A stretch of DNA of 42,861 bases. Source: Methanobacterium sp964452085 (GTDB taxonomy: Archaea; Methanobacteriota; Methanobacteria; Methanobacteriales; Methanobacteriaceae). Of the stretch, positions 19,043 through 27,384 are shown piece after piece. The stretch is taken from positions 1 to 42,861 of the forward strand of contig CAYVKL010000015.1 in NCBI GenBank assembly GCA_964452085.1, read 5' to 3'. Under the pieces are notes generated by a model that saw nothing but the letters and a program-made list of their open reading frames with translations, was not told the origin of the DNA and did no database searches. A program made the translations under genes and the position numbers. Position 1 is the first letter of the stretch; each line of letters opens with the position of its first letter.

Positions 19043-19363
19043 CTATTCTTCTAAAAATTCCATAGATTTACCGATTTCTATTTTGTTTTTCTGTATGGTA
19101 TTTAAAACTTCAATGAGGTATGTTTCCACTTTTAAAATCCCTTTTACTTCATCATCTCCAGAAGTAATGTTAGTAACAATACCAAGTTCACTTCCTTCAT
19201 TAGTTAATAGTAAAAACTTATCCCCTAACAGTGTAAAACCTTCTCCTAACATTTTTTTAATTAATTCCCTGCCTTTTTGGTCATTTTCCATACCTTTTGA
19301 AGTTTTTAGCCCAATTTTCCCTGTTTCAGTGTTTATTGTTAGTTTTACTTCTAATTCAGTCAT
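19043..19363 (-). CDS. Hypothetical protein, 106 aa
   Basis: A 106-residue acidic, soluble protein. The first third is strand-like (VKLTINTETGKIGLKTSKG), followed by a helix (GRELIKKMLGEG), strands, and a long C-terminal helix (LKVETYLIEVLNTIQKNKIEIG). I do not recognise a family. AAGGTGAG lies seven bases before the ATG and supports the start. It is followed after 7 bp by a 60-residue ORF in the same direction. The 199-bp gap upstream (19364-19562) holds only AT-rich sequence, probably the promoter. Confidence 0.62.
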   Translation of the reverse strand: MTELEVKLTINTETGKIGLKTSKGMENDQKGRELIKKMLGEGFTLLGDKFLLLTNEGSELGIVTNITSGDDEVKGILKVETYLIEVLNTIQKNKIEIGKSMEFLEE

Positions 19364-19562
19364 ATTAACTCACCTTCATTTTATTTACCCCTATGTCAAT
19401 CTTTTTATTCTTCTGGCGAAGTTCATTTTTATCATGGTGATTTCCAGAAACTATGATCATTCATTCTAACCAATATAGTCAGATCTATCCGCCCTTTTCA
19501 TTTGCATTAATTACCTTAATATCTCTTTATATTGTTTTTTACTTTTTTTCAAATGGAAGTAA

Positions 19563-19988
19563 TTATTCTGTTGGAAAAACTTCAAAGAATAATTCTCTAA
19601 ATTCACCAATTAATTCTTTAGGGAATTTTAAACCTACACAGATTATAAGAACCCCTGTTCCAATTACTCCTTCTTCTTTGTTGGGGTCTTCTATTAATTC
19701 TTCATCAAAAACCAGATTTACCCTGGATTTTTCCTGAAGGAAATCCCACAAAGTTTCTTTTTCAGGATTTTTTCCTGTTGCGATTTTATTACGGAGAGCT
19801 AACTGTAAAAATTTCTCCCAATCTTCATATTCGCAAAATTCAATCCACACAGACCCTTTATAATCAATACATGAATTGCAGGTTTCAATTTCCCAGTGAA
19901 AGAAGTTTTTAACAATATCCTCTATTCCTTCATCTACCAGAATAAAAAAATCATCATCCAATTGAAGCTCTACTTGTTTATGGCCCAT
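19563..19988 (-). CDS. Hypothetical acidic protein, 141 aa
   Basis: A 141-residue, strongly acidic soluble protein with one CxxC (TCNSC) and several aromatic/acidic stretches (FCEYEDWEKF; LIEDPNKEEGVIG). I recognise no family. I chose the ATG at 19988 because GGAGGAGTTAT lies immediately ahead; a TTG at 20003 precedes the ribosome site. It lies in the same direction as the two small genes at 18853-19363 but 199 bp away, so it may be a separate transcript. Confidence 0.62.
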   Translation of the reverse strand: MGHKQVELQLDDDFFILVDEGIEDIVKNFFHWEIETCNSCIDYKGSVWIEFCEYEDWEKFLQLALRNKIATGKNPEKETLWDFLQEKSRVNLVFDEELIEDPNKEEGVIGTGVLIICVGLKFPKELIGEFRELFFEVFPTE

Positions 19989-20167
19989 ATAACTCCTCCT
20001 CAATATCGAAACTTTTTCCCTTGTTTTATTTTTTGTTTTTTCTATTATAAAAAACGAATTAAAATGGGAATATTGTGTTAAAATAAGCGTTAATCAATTA
20101 TTAATGAAAAATGGGGCGAACTAAATAAAAGTTGCTTTAAAGATTAATAATTCAATTCATGATAAAA

Positions 20168-20183
20168 ACTAACGTTCGTCCGC
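20168..20183. promoter_or_regulatory. Operator candidate, copy D
   Basis: ACTAACGTTCGTCCGC matches copy B at all but one of 16 bases, and like it is preceded by an AAAA and a TATA-like sequence. It lies 145 bp ahead of a broken receiver-kinase gene (20313). The gene-free stretch 19989-20312 otherwise shows only AT-rich DNA. Confidence 0.58.
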
Positions 20184-20312
20184 AAGTATAATCTTACAAA
20201 AAGTAAGTTCATACGCCATGGAAACGGTAATACTAATTACAAAATTATTTAATCTTACAACTTCAAAATTATAATAAACTTACAATATCATGTTTCAGAC
20301 TGTGATTCTTAA

Positions 20313-20690
20313 GTGGGGGTATATAAAATCACTAAAATTCTGATACTCGAAGATTCAACTTCAGAAGTCAATTCAATTAAAAGAACACTATCTGAAGAGG
20401 GAATGAAATTTTCATCCAAGCTGGTTAAGAGTAAAGAAGATTTTTTAAGGGAACTGAGGGATTTCTACCCTGCGTATCACTTAAAACGTATGATAATAAA
20501 TATGAACTGAAGATTAGTGATGATGGTATAGGATTCCCTGAAGGCATTGATTTTAAAAACACAACTACTTTAGGACTTCAGCTGGTAAATAATTTAATTA
20601 ATCAGATTTATGGTCAAATCACTCTTGACCAAAGCTATGGAATGGAATTCAATTACATTTAAAGAGTTAGAGTATAAGAAAAGGATTTAA
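20313..20690 (+). pseudogene. Receiver-histidine kinase gene collapsed by a large internal deletion
   Basis: The first half encodes the start of a response-regulator receiver domain (ITKILILEDSTSEVNSIKR up to FYPA, about 20328-20473). It then jumps, in another frame, to the end of an HATPase domain (SLKTYDNKYELKISDDG, FPEGIDFKN, LGLQLVNNL, about 20478-20655), followed by a frameshifted tail KELEYKKRI-like to the TAA at 20690. The organisation receiver...HATPase equals that of the intact gene at 32581, so roughly the region from mid-receiver to the G-box was deleted. GTGGGGG then ATC stands where the start codon would be expected (20328). Operator copy D lies upstream. Confidence 0.78.
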
Positions 20691-20720
20691 TGATTAAAAC
20701 AGGTATTTGGGGGCCTTAAA

Positions 20721-23700
20721 TTGAAGGATTTGAATGGTGAAAAAGATCTTTCAAATGAGTTGAATTTGCTAAAAAAAAGAATTTCGGGGTTAGAAAAACA
20801 TGTGGCTGATAAGGAGCTTCAGTTAGAGAAGTCAAAACTCATGACAAAACTTCTCGACTCAGCAACTGATTCTGTATTTTTACATGATTTTGATGGAAAT
20901 TTTGTTTATGTGAATGAATCTGCTTATAAAACACGTGGTTACACTAAAGAAGAGTTAATGGGGATGAATCTTCATGACCTGGATGTCCCCCAATATGAAG
21001 AGCTGATTGAACCGCGAATTAAAGAGTTAATGGAAAAAGGAGAATCTTTTTTTGAGACAGCTCATTTTAGAAAAGATGGTTCTCAACTGCCTGTTGAGAT
21101 CCATTCCCGGATAATTGAATATGATAATAAATCACTTGTCTTAAGTTACGTTCGTGATATTACAGAGCGGAAAAAAGTTGAAAATGCATTGGTATCTGCC
21201 AAAGAACAATATAAAACTCTTTTAGATAATATTGGGGTGGGAATAGCTTTTATAAGTCCAAATATGGAAATTTTAGAGTTGAACGACCAGATGAAAGAAT
21301 GGTTCCCCCATATAGATGTTTCAAAGAAGCCAATTTGTTATGATGCATTTAACGTTCCACCCAGAGAAGATATCTGCACCTATTGTCCAACATATAAGAC
21401 TTTAGAGGATGGAAAGATTCATGAATCTACAACAGATACCCCTATGGGTGATGAAATTATAAACTACCGAGTAGTGTCTTCCCCTATTAAAGATAACGAG
21501 GGTAAGGTTGTTGCTGCAATTGAAATGGTGGAAGATATCACTACCCGTAAGCGAATGGAAGCAGAATTGAAACGTGCTTATGCTACTTTTAATTCCATTT
21601 TTGAAGGTCCTGAAAATATAATTGCTTTTTCACTGGACCGCAACTATCAATATATCTTCTTTAACCAGGCCCATAGTCAAACCATGAAGAATATTTGGGG
21701 TGTGGATATTGAGATCGGCAAGAGCATGCTGGATTATATTTCTTATCCAGATGATAGAGAAAAAGCTAAGATTAGTTTTGATCGGGCACTTTCCGGTGAA
21801 AATTTCATAGAACTTGAAGATTATGGTGAAGAAACCCTAAGTCGAAGGTATTGGGAGAACATATATAATCCTATACAATCGGGTAATGAGATAATAGGCC
21901 TTACTATGTTCTGTATTGATATAACTGAACGCCAAAAAGCCGATGAAAATCTCAGGCAAAGTGAAGAAAAATTCCGTGCTGTTGCCGAGTCTGCGATTGA
22001 TGCAATTATTACTGCGGATTCTAAGGGCATTATTACCTTTTTCAATCATAGTTTGCTGGAACTTTTTGGTTATTCTGCATCTGAACTTTCTGGTAAACCG
22101 GTGTCTATCCTCATTCCTGAAGTACATAAAAATGGTCATTTAAAGGGAATGCACTCATTTAGATTAGGTAAAAGATTCAGAACTGGGAAAACTTCCACAG
22201 CTGTTGGATTAAAAAAGGATGGAACTGAATTTCCCTGTGAAATGTCACTTTCTATTTGGAAGTCAGGGGAAAATACATATTTCACATCAATTATCCGTGA
22301 TATTAACGAGCGTAAAAAAGCTGAAAAATTGCTCAAAGAAAGTGAAGAGAAGTTTCGTGCAATCTTCCAAAACGCCAACGACATGATCTCCCTAAATTTG
22401 ATGAATGAAGATGGTATGCCTGGAAAATTCCTGGAAGTAAACGATGTGGCCAGTGAAAGATTGGGTTATACTCATGATGAATTACTGAATATGAGTCCTC
22501 CAGACATTGTTGCCCCTGAAAATAGGTCCGAGATGCCAAAAAACGCAGCAATGCTCATTGAAAAAGGCCACAACACCTTTGAAATAGTGCATTTGACTAA
22601 AACTGGTGAAAGAATACCAGTTGAAGTTAATAATCATCTTATCAATTATAAAGGACAAGGGGTTTGTCTTGCGATTTCTCGTGATATTACCGAGCGTAAA
22701 ATAGCCGAAAAAGCATTAAAAGAAAGTGAAGAGAAATACAGGACTATATTCGAAAATGTGCAGGATATTTTCTTTCAAACTGACATTAAAGGTAAAATTA
22801 TTGAAATCAGCCCATCAATTGAAAAGTACTTCCAAATCAGTCCAAAGGAATTGGTTGGTAATCATGTGGATAAACTTTATTTTAACCCTGAAGATAGAAA
22901 AAAACTTCTCAATGTTCTTCAGGAAAAAGGAGAAGTCTCAGATTATGAGATTACATTAAAGAACAGTAAAAATCGATTAATATACATTTCAGCCAATGTT
23001 CATTTTATTTTTGATTCGAAAAATCGCCCCATTGGAATTGAAGGCGCCTTGAGAGATATAACTGAGCGTAAAAAGGCTGAAGATGAACTTAAATTGAGCC
23101 AAATTCGTTTGGAGAATGCAATGGATCTGGCAGATCTAGCCAACTGGGAATTAGATGCATATAATCGGATGTTTATTTTCAATGACAAATTTTATTCTAT
23201 GCTTGGCACAACCGCAGATAACGAAGGCGGTTATTCCATGTCAATAGAATATTATGTAAAGAAATATGTACACCCTGAAGACGCTCAATTTATTGCAGAA
23301 GGAATGAAAAAGTCCCTTGATATTCGTGAACCTACTTTTGGTACGGATTTTCAACACAGAATTATTCGCAGGGATGGAAAGACACGTTATTTGGCCATTC
23401 ATATCCGAGTTATCCCCGCAACTGAAAGCCAAAGTGCACGTGTTTATGGGGCTGTGCAAGATATTACGGAGCACAAAATAATCGAAGAAAAGCTAAAAGA
23501 ATCTCTTGAAGAAAAAGAGATGCTTCTTAAAGAAATACATCACAGGGTTAAGAATAACCTGATGGTCATATCCAGCTTATTAAACCTTCAATCTCAGTAT
23601 ATCAAGGATAAAGAAGCTTTGGACATTTTCAAGGAAAGTCAGAACCGTGCTAAATCCATGGCCCTGATTCACGAACGTTTATATCGATCTACCGATCTTA

Positions 23701-24131
23701 AAAAGATTGACTTTGGAGATTATATTCATACGCTGGCAACAGACCTTTTCCACACATATGTCACTGATCCAAGTCGTGTTAAGCTTCATATGGATTTGGA
23801 AAACGTAATGGTGGATATAAATACCACTGTTCCATTGGGCCTTATAGTAAATGAGCTTGTAACAAATTCCATGAAACACGCATTTCCAGATGGGGAGAAA
23901 GGTGAAATAAACATAGAATTCCATAAACAGGAAGATGAATTTATTCTTTTAGTCAGTGACACTGGTGTAGGATTCCCTGAAGAGATTGATTTTAGAAAAA
24001 CAGATTCACTTGGCCTGCAACTAGTAAATAATTTGGTAATGCAAATTGATGGAGTAATCACCCTAGATATGATTAATGGAACAGAATTTAAAATCATATT
24101 TAAAGAAGTAGAGTACAAGAAAAAGATTTAA
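20721..24131 (+). CDS. Soluble sensor histidine kinase with seven PAS domains
   Basis: A 1136-residue cytoplasmic protein. After a coiled coil (1-40), seven PAS domains end near residues 145, 272, 400, 527, 655, 779 and 914, most closing with DITERKKAE-like linkers. PAS2 has a cysteine cluster (ICTYCPTYK, with a further Cys in ICYDAF) that might bind a metal or cofactor. The kinase module starts at EIHHRVKNNL (938) and the HATPase domain follows (NELVTNSMKHAF, DTGVGFP). The start is a TTG at 20721, supported by GGGGGCC seven bases ahead; no in-frame ATG is close. The kinase module is closest to that of the gene at 10956. It begins 30 bp after the collapsed receiver-kinase gene and may use that gene's old promoter (operator D). 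A T-tract terminator follows at 24264. Confidence 0.92.
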   Translation: MKDLNGEKDLSNELNLLKKRISGLEKHVADKELQLEKSKLMTKLLDSATDSVFLHDFDGNFVYVNESAYKTRGYTKEELMGMNLHDLDVPQYEELIEPRIKELMEKGESFFETAHFRKDGSQLPVEIHSRIIEYDNKSLVLSYVRDITERKKVENALVSAKEQYKTLLDNIGVGIAFISPNMEILELNDQMKEWFPHIDVSKKPICYDAFNVPPREDICTYCPTYKTLEDGKIHESTTDTPMGDEIINYRVVSSPIKDNEGKVVAAIEMVEDITTRKRMEAELKRAYATFNSIFEGPENIIAFSLDRNYQYIFFNQAHSQTMKNIWGVDIEIGKSMLDYISYPDDREKAKISFDRALSGENFIELEDYGEETLSRRYWENIYNPIQSGNEIIGLTMFCIDITERQKADENLRQSEEKFRAVAESAIDAIITADSKGIITFFNHSLLELFGYSASELSGKPVSILIPEVHKNGHLKGMHSFRLGKRFRTGKTSTAVGLKKDGTEFPCEMSLSIWKSGENTYFTSIIRDINERKKAEKLLKESEEKFRAIFQNANDMISLNLMNEDGMPGKFLEVNDVASERLGYTHDELLNMSPPDIVAPENRSEMPKNAAMLIEKGHNTFEIVHLTKTGERIPVEVNNHLINYKGQGVCLAISRDITERKIAEKALKESEEKYRTIFENVQDIFFQTDIKGKIIEISPSIEKYFQISPKELVGNHVDKLYFNPEDRKKLLNVLQEKGEVSDYEITLKNSKNRLIYISANVHFIFDSKNRPIGIEGALRDITERKKAEDELKLSQIRLENAMDLADLANWELDAYNRMFIFNDKFYSMLGTTADNEGGYSMSIEYYVKKYVHPEDAQFIAEGMKKSLDIREPTFGTDFQHRIIRRDGKTRYLAIHIRVIPATESQSARVYGAVQDITEHKIIEEKLKESLEEKEMLLKEIHHRVKNNLMVISSLLNLQSQYIKDKEALDIFKESQNRAKSMALIHERLYRSTDLKKIDFGDYIHTLATDLFHTYVTDPSRVKLHMDLENVMVDINTTVPLGLIVNELVTNSMKHAFPDGEKGEINIEFHKQEDEFILLVSDTGVGFPEEIDFRKTDSLGLQLVNNLVMQIDGVITLDMINGTEFKIIFKEVEYKKKI

Positions 24132-24251
24132 TTTATAATCTACCTAATGGCTTTAATAGTTATATAAGGCAGTATTTTATTTTAAATTACATTGGTGTAC
24201 ATATGATGGATGTTAATTCAACTCAAGATTATCATGAACCCTTATTTTGTT

Positions 24252-24272
24252 CCATTAAAATGGTTTTTTTTT
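24252..24272 (+). terminator. Hairpin and T-tract terminator
   Basis: A small CCAT-TAAA-ATGG hairpin runs into nine T residues (24264-24272), 120 bp after the stop of the seven-PAS kinase. This is the clearest terminator in the signalling island and separates that gene from the CheB-CheR gene. Confidence 0.5.
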
Positions 24273-24350
24273 ATTTACATGAATCTTCGAAATTTATATC
24301 CTTTAATAAATCCATATTAATATAGAACAAAGTATTTTCACCAAGTTCTT

Positions 24351-24366
24351 AAACATGGCCATGTTT
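24351..24366. promoter_or_regulatory. Perfect 16-bp palindrome ahead of the CheB-CheR gene
   Basis: AAACATGGCCATGTTT is fully self-complementary and lies 13 bp before the ATG at 24380, next to the GGGGG ribosome site. A TATA-like TATTAATATAG lies about 30 bp upstream, so the palindrome is near the transcription start or in the leader: a repressor site or a translation-controlling hairpin. Confidence 0.45.
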
Positions 24367-24379
24367 TAAAGGGGGTCTC

Positions 24380-27316
24380 ATGAACATAAAAGATAAAGAC
24401 AAATCAAAAGGGGAAAAAATTGATATTTCATTAAATAAATTTCCAGTAGTCGCCATTGGATCATCAGCTGGTGGTTTTGAGGCTCTTAGAAAGTTTTTCA
24501 GTGCATTGCCTCCTGATCCTGGAATGGCTTTTGTCCTAGTGCAACACTTGGACCCCTCCCATGAAAGTACCATGGCCGACCTTATGAGCCGATACACCTC
24601 TTTAAAAGTGTTTCAGGCCGAAGATGGGATGAAAGTGGAGCCGGATCGGATGTACATTATCCCTCCCAACCGGGATATGGGGATAATGAACGGCAAACTC
24701 CAATTAATGGAACCAGTTGAACCCCACGGGATGCGACTTCCCATTAATTTCTTTTTAAGGAATCTAGCAGAGGACCAAAAGGAAAATTCCATTGCCATAA
24801 TCTTCTCTGGATATGGAAGCGACGGCACATTAGGTTTAAAACCCATCAAAGCCGCTGCAGGTATGGTAATGGCCCAGGATCCAAAAACCGCTGATTCAGA
24901 CAGTATGCCTTCAAGTGCCATTCAGAGTGGATTGGTGGACTTTATTCTACCTCCAGAAGAAATGCCTGCCAAGCTGATTTCCTACGTGGAATCTGCCCAC
25001 AAAACCTTTAAGAAAATTCTCACCCCTAAGGAGGAAACTGAAAGGTCGATGCAGAAGATATTTATGCTGATTCGAAACCGAACAGGGCATAATTTTTCTT
25101 ACTACAAAGAAAACACAGTTAACCGACGAATTGGCAGACGTATGAATGTTCATCAAATAGAAACCCTCCAAATTTACCTCCGTTATTTACAGGAAAACCC
25201 CCATGAAATCGATATCCTGTTTAAAGAACTTTTAATCAACGTTACTAACTTTTTCAGAGACCCAATAGCATTTGATGCCCTTAAAAAAAACTTAAGAGAA
25301 TTAATTAAACAAAAATCAGATGTGGACAAGATTAGAGTCTGGGTCCCGGGGTGTTCCAGTGGTGAGGAAGTATATTCAATAGCGATTATTTTACATGAAC
25401 TCTTGGAAGAATCAGGAAAAAACATGGATGTGCAAATTTTCGGTACAGATATAGATACTGATGCCATAGCATCCGCCCGTTCCGGAACATATCCCCACAC
25501 TATAATTGAGGATGTAAGTTCCAAGCGGTTAGATAAATATTTCCAAAAAAAAGACAACTTGTTTACCATTAGAAATGATATCCGGGAAATGGCAGTATTC
25601 GCCCCCCATGATGTCCTTAAAGACCCACCCTTCACCAAACTGGATATTCTCTCCTGCCGAAACCTTCTGATATATCTTAATTCGGATGCTCAGCAGAAAG
25701 TAATTTCTAATTTTAATTATGCCATTAATAATGAAGGAATTCTATTTTTAGGTCCTTCAGAGAGTGTTGGAGAATTCATTGACGCATTTAAGGTGATGGA
25801 CAAGAAGTGGAAAATATTCAAATGTGTCAAATCCACAGAATTCGTGCGTAGATTCGTGGAAATTCATCCCATACCTCAGACAATGCAATTATCAGACACA
25901 GGCACTCAATATGATTTCACACAGGCTAAAAACGCACCCATAGGTTTAAACATTACCAATTTAGCTGAAAAAGAGCTTTTAGATATTTATGCCCCTCCGT
26001 CAGCCATAATCACAGATTTTGGCGAAATTCTATATATACATGGCCGTTTAGGGAATTATCTGGAACCCGCTCCAGGAAAAGCCAAGCTAAATATTACGGA
26101 CATGGCAAGGGAGGGTCTGAAGTTTGAATTAAACTCAGCCATCCAAAACGCGATTTCCAAAAAAAGTGACGTAAGATTGGAAAAACTACGGGTCAAAAAC
26201 AATGGGGGTCACATATTCATTAACCTCACGGTAAAACCTCTAAAACTTGAAACTACTAAAGATATGTTAATCGTTTCCTTTGAAGATGTTCAACTGCAGG
26301 AAGATGCTAAAGAAGATATGGTAAAACTGGACATGACTATTAAAGGTGATGAAAAGATAAGAGAATTGGAGAACGATTTGAAGTTAACCAAGGAACGATT
26401 GAACATCACCATTGAAGAGATGAAAAGTTCAAATGAAGAACTTCGATCAGCCAATGAAGAACTTCAATCCATGAATGAGGAGGCCCAGAGCACCAATGAA
26501 GAACTGGAAACCTCCAAAGAGGAATTACAGTCCATCAATGAGGAGATGGTCACAGTTAACAACGAACTGCAGATGAAGATTGACGAGTTAACCCGGACCA
26601 AAGACGACATGACCAATCTTTTCAACAGCACCGAAATCGCCATAATATTCCTGGATAAGAATTTAAAAATTCGAAATTTCACTAGAGATGCAACACATCT
26701 CATAAAAATGATTGATTCTGATGTGGGGCGCCCCATATCAGACATAGCCTCCAATTTAAAATACGACAAACTGACCGAGGACGTTAATCAGGTTATGGAA
26801 CGGGTGGCCTTTAAAGAAATTAAATTGGAAACAGATGAGGGTGAATGGTTCCAAACCAGAATAATGCCTTATAAAACCTCTAAAAATGTTATTGATGGGG
26901 TGATAATCACCTTTAGCAATATCACTAAGAGTAAAGAACAAATGCGGGAAACTCTTGATGCCCTGGAAATGGCAGATAGTATTATTCAAACAGTACGCGA
27001 ACCCCTGCTGGTTTTAGATGGTGAAATGCAAGTGGTTTCAGCTAATAGATCCTTCTACCGTTCATTCAAAGCTACACCTGAAAATACCTTAGGAAAAAAC
27101 TTTTACATTATTGGGGATGGTCAGTGGGATATAAAATCTTTAAGGAATTTGTTAGAGGATTTACTTCCCAAAAAAACTGAATTGAAAGATTTTGTGGTGG
27201 AGGCTGATTTTCCAAATATTGGTCATAGAAAAATTATTTTAAATGCTCGCCAGATTTACCAGGAGGGTAAAGGCACTAATATGATTTTATTGGCCATGGA
27301 GAATTTTAAGAACTAA
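24380..27316 (+). CDS. CheB-CheR fusion with C-terminal PAS domains
   Basis: A 978-residue soluble protein. Residues 20-205 are a CheB methylesterase without its receiver domain; the catalytic set is Ser29 (GSSAGG), His56 (QHLDPSH) and Asp148 (GSDGTLG). Residues 215-480 are a CheR methyltransferase, with the SAM-binding motif VPGCSSGEEVYS near 320 and NVTNFFRDP before it. A PAS-like part follows (about 520-640), then a heptad coiled coil of repeated S/T-NEEL units (about 650-745) and two PAS domains (about 745-850 and 860-975). There is no kinase domain, but a histidine kinase gene follows after 68 bp. Such CheB/CheR-PAS proteins often act with PAS kinases outside chemotaxis. No chemoreceptor, CheA or archaellum gene is in the window, so the methylated target is unknown. 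Confidence 0.93.
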   Translation: MNIKDKDKSKGEKIDISLNKFPVVAIGSSAGGFEALRKFFSALPPDPGMAFVLVQHLDPSHESTMADLMSRYTSLKVFQAEDGMKVEPDRMYIIPPNRDMGIMNGKLQLMEPVEPHGMRLPINFFLRNLAEDQKENSIAIIFSGYGSDGTLGLKPIKAAAGMVMAQDPKTADSDSMPSSAIQSGLVDFILPPEEMPAKLISYVESAHKTFKKILTPKEETERSMQKIFMLIRNRTGHNFSYYKENTVNRRIGRRMNVHQIETLQIYLRYLQENPHEIDILFKELLINVTNFFRDPIAFDALKKNLRELIKQKSDVDKIRVWVPGCSSGEEVYSIAIILHELLEESGKNMDVQIFGTDIDTDAIASARSGTYPHTIIEDVSSKRLDKYFQKKDNLFTIRNDIREMAVFAPHDVLKDPPFTKLDILSCRNLLIYLNSDAQQKVISNFNYAINNEGILFLGPSESVGEFIDAFKVMDKKWKIFKCVKSTEFVRRFVEIHPIPQTMQLSDTGTQYDFTQAKNAPIGLNITNLAEKELLDIYAPPSAIITDFGEILYIHGRLGNYLEPAPGKAKLNITDMAREGLKFELNSAIQNAISKKSDVRLEKLRVKNNGGHIFINLTVKPLKLETTKDMLIVSFEDVQLQEDAKEDMVKLDMTIKGDEKIRELENDLKLTKERLNITIEEMKSSNEELRSANEELQSMNEEAQSTNEELETSKEELQSINEEMVTVNNELQMKIDELTRTKDDMTNLFNSTEIAIIFLDKNLKIRNFTRDATHLIKMIDSDVGRPISDIASNLKYDKLTEDVNQVMERVAFKEIKLETDEGEWFQTRIMPYKTSKNVIDGVIITFSNITKSKEQMRETLDALEMADSIIQTVREPLLVLDGEMQVVSANRSFYRSFKATPENTLGKNFYIIGDGQWDIKSLRNLLEDLLPKKTELKDFVVEADFPNIGHRKIILNARQIYQEGKGTNMILLAMENFKN

Positions 27317-27384
27317 AAAGCGATGATATTTCAATTAAATTATTTTAAATTAAACTTTATTTTCTCAATGCATGGGGGATTTTT

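Noticed and set aside
24203..24325. 40-codon ORF between the seven-PAS kinase and the CheB-CheR gene
   Set aside because: It runs through the hairpin and T9 terminator and into the next promoter, lacks a good ribosome site, and resembles nothing known.
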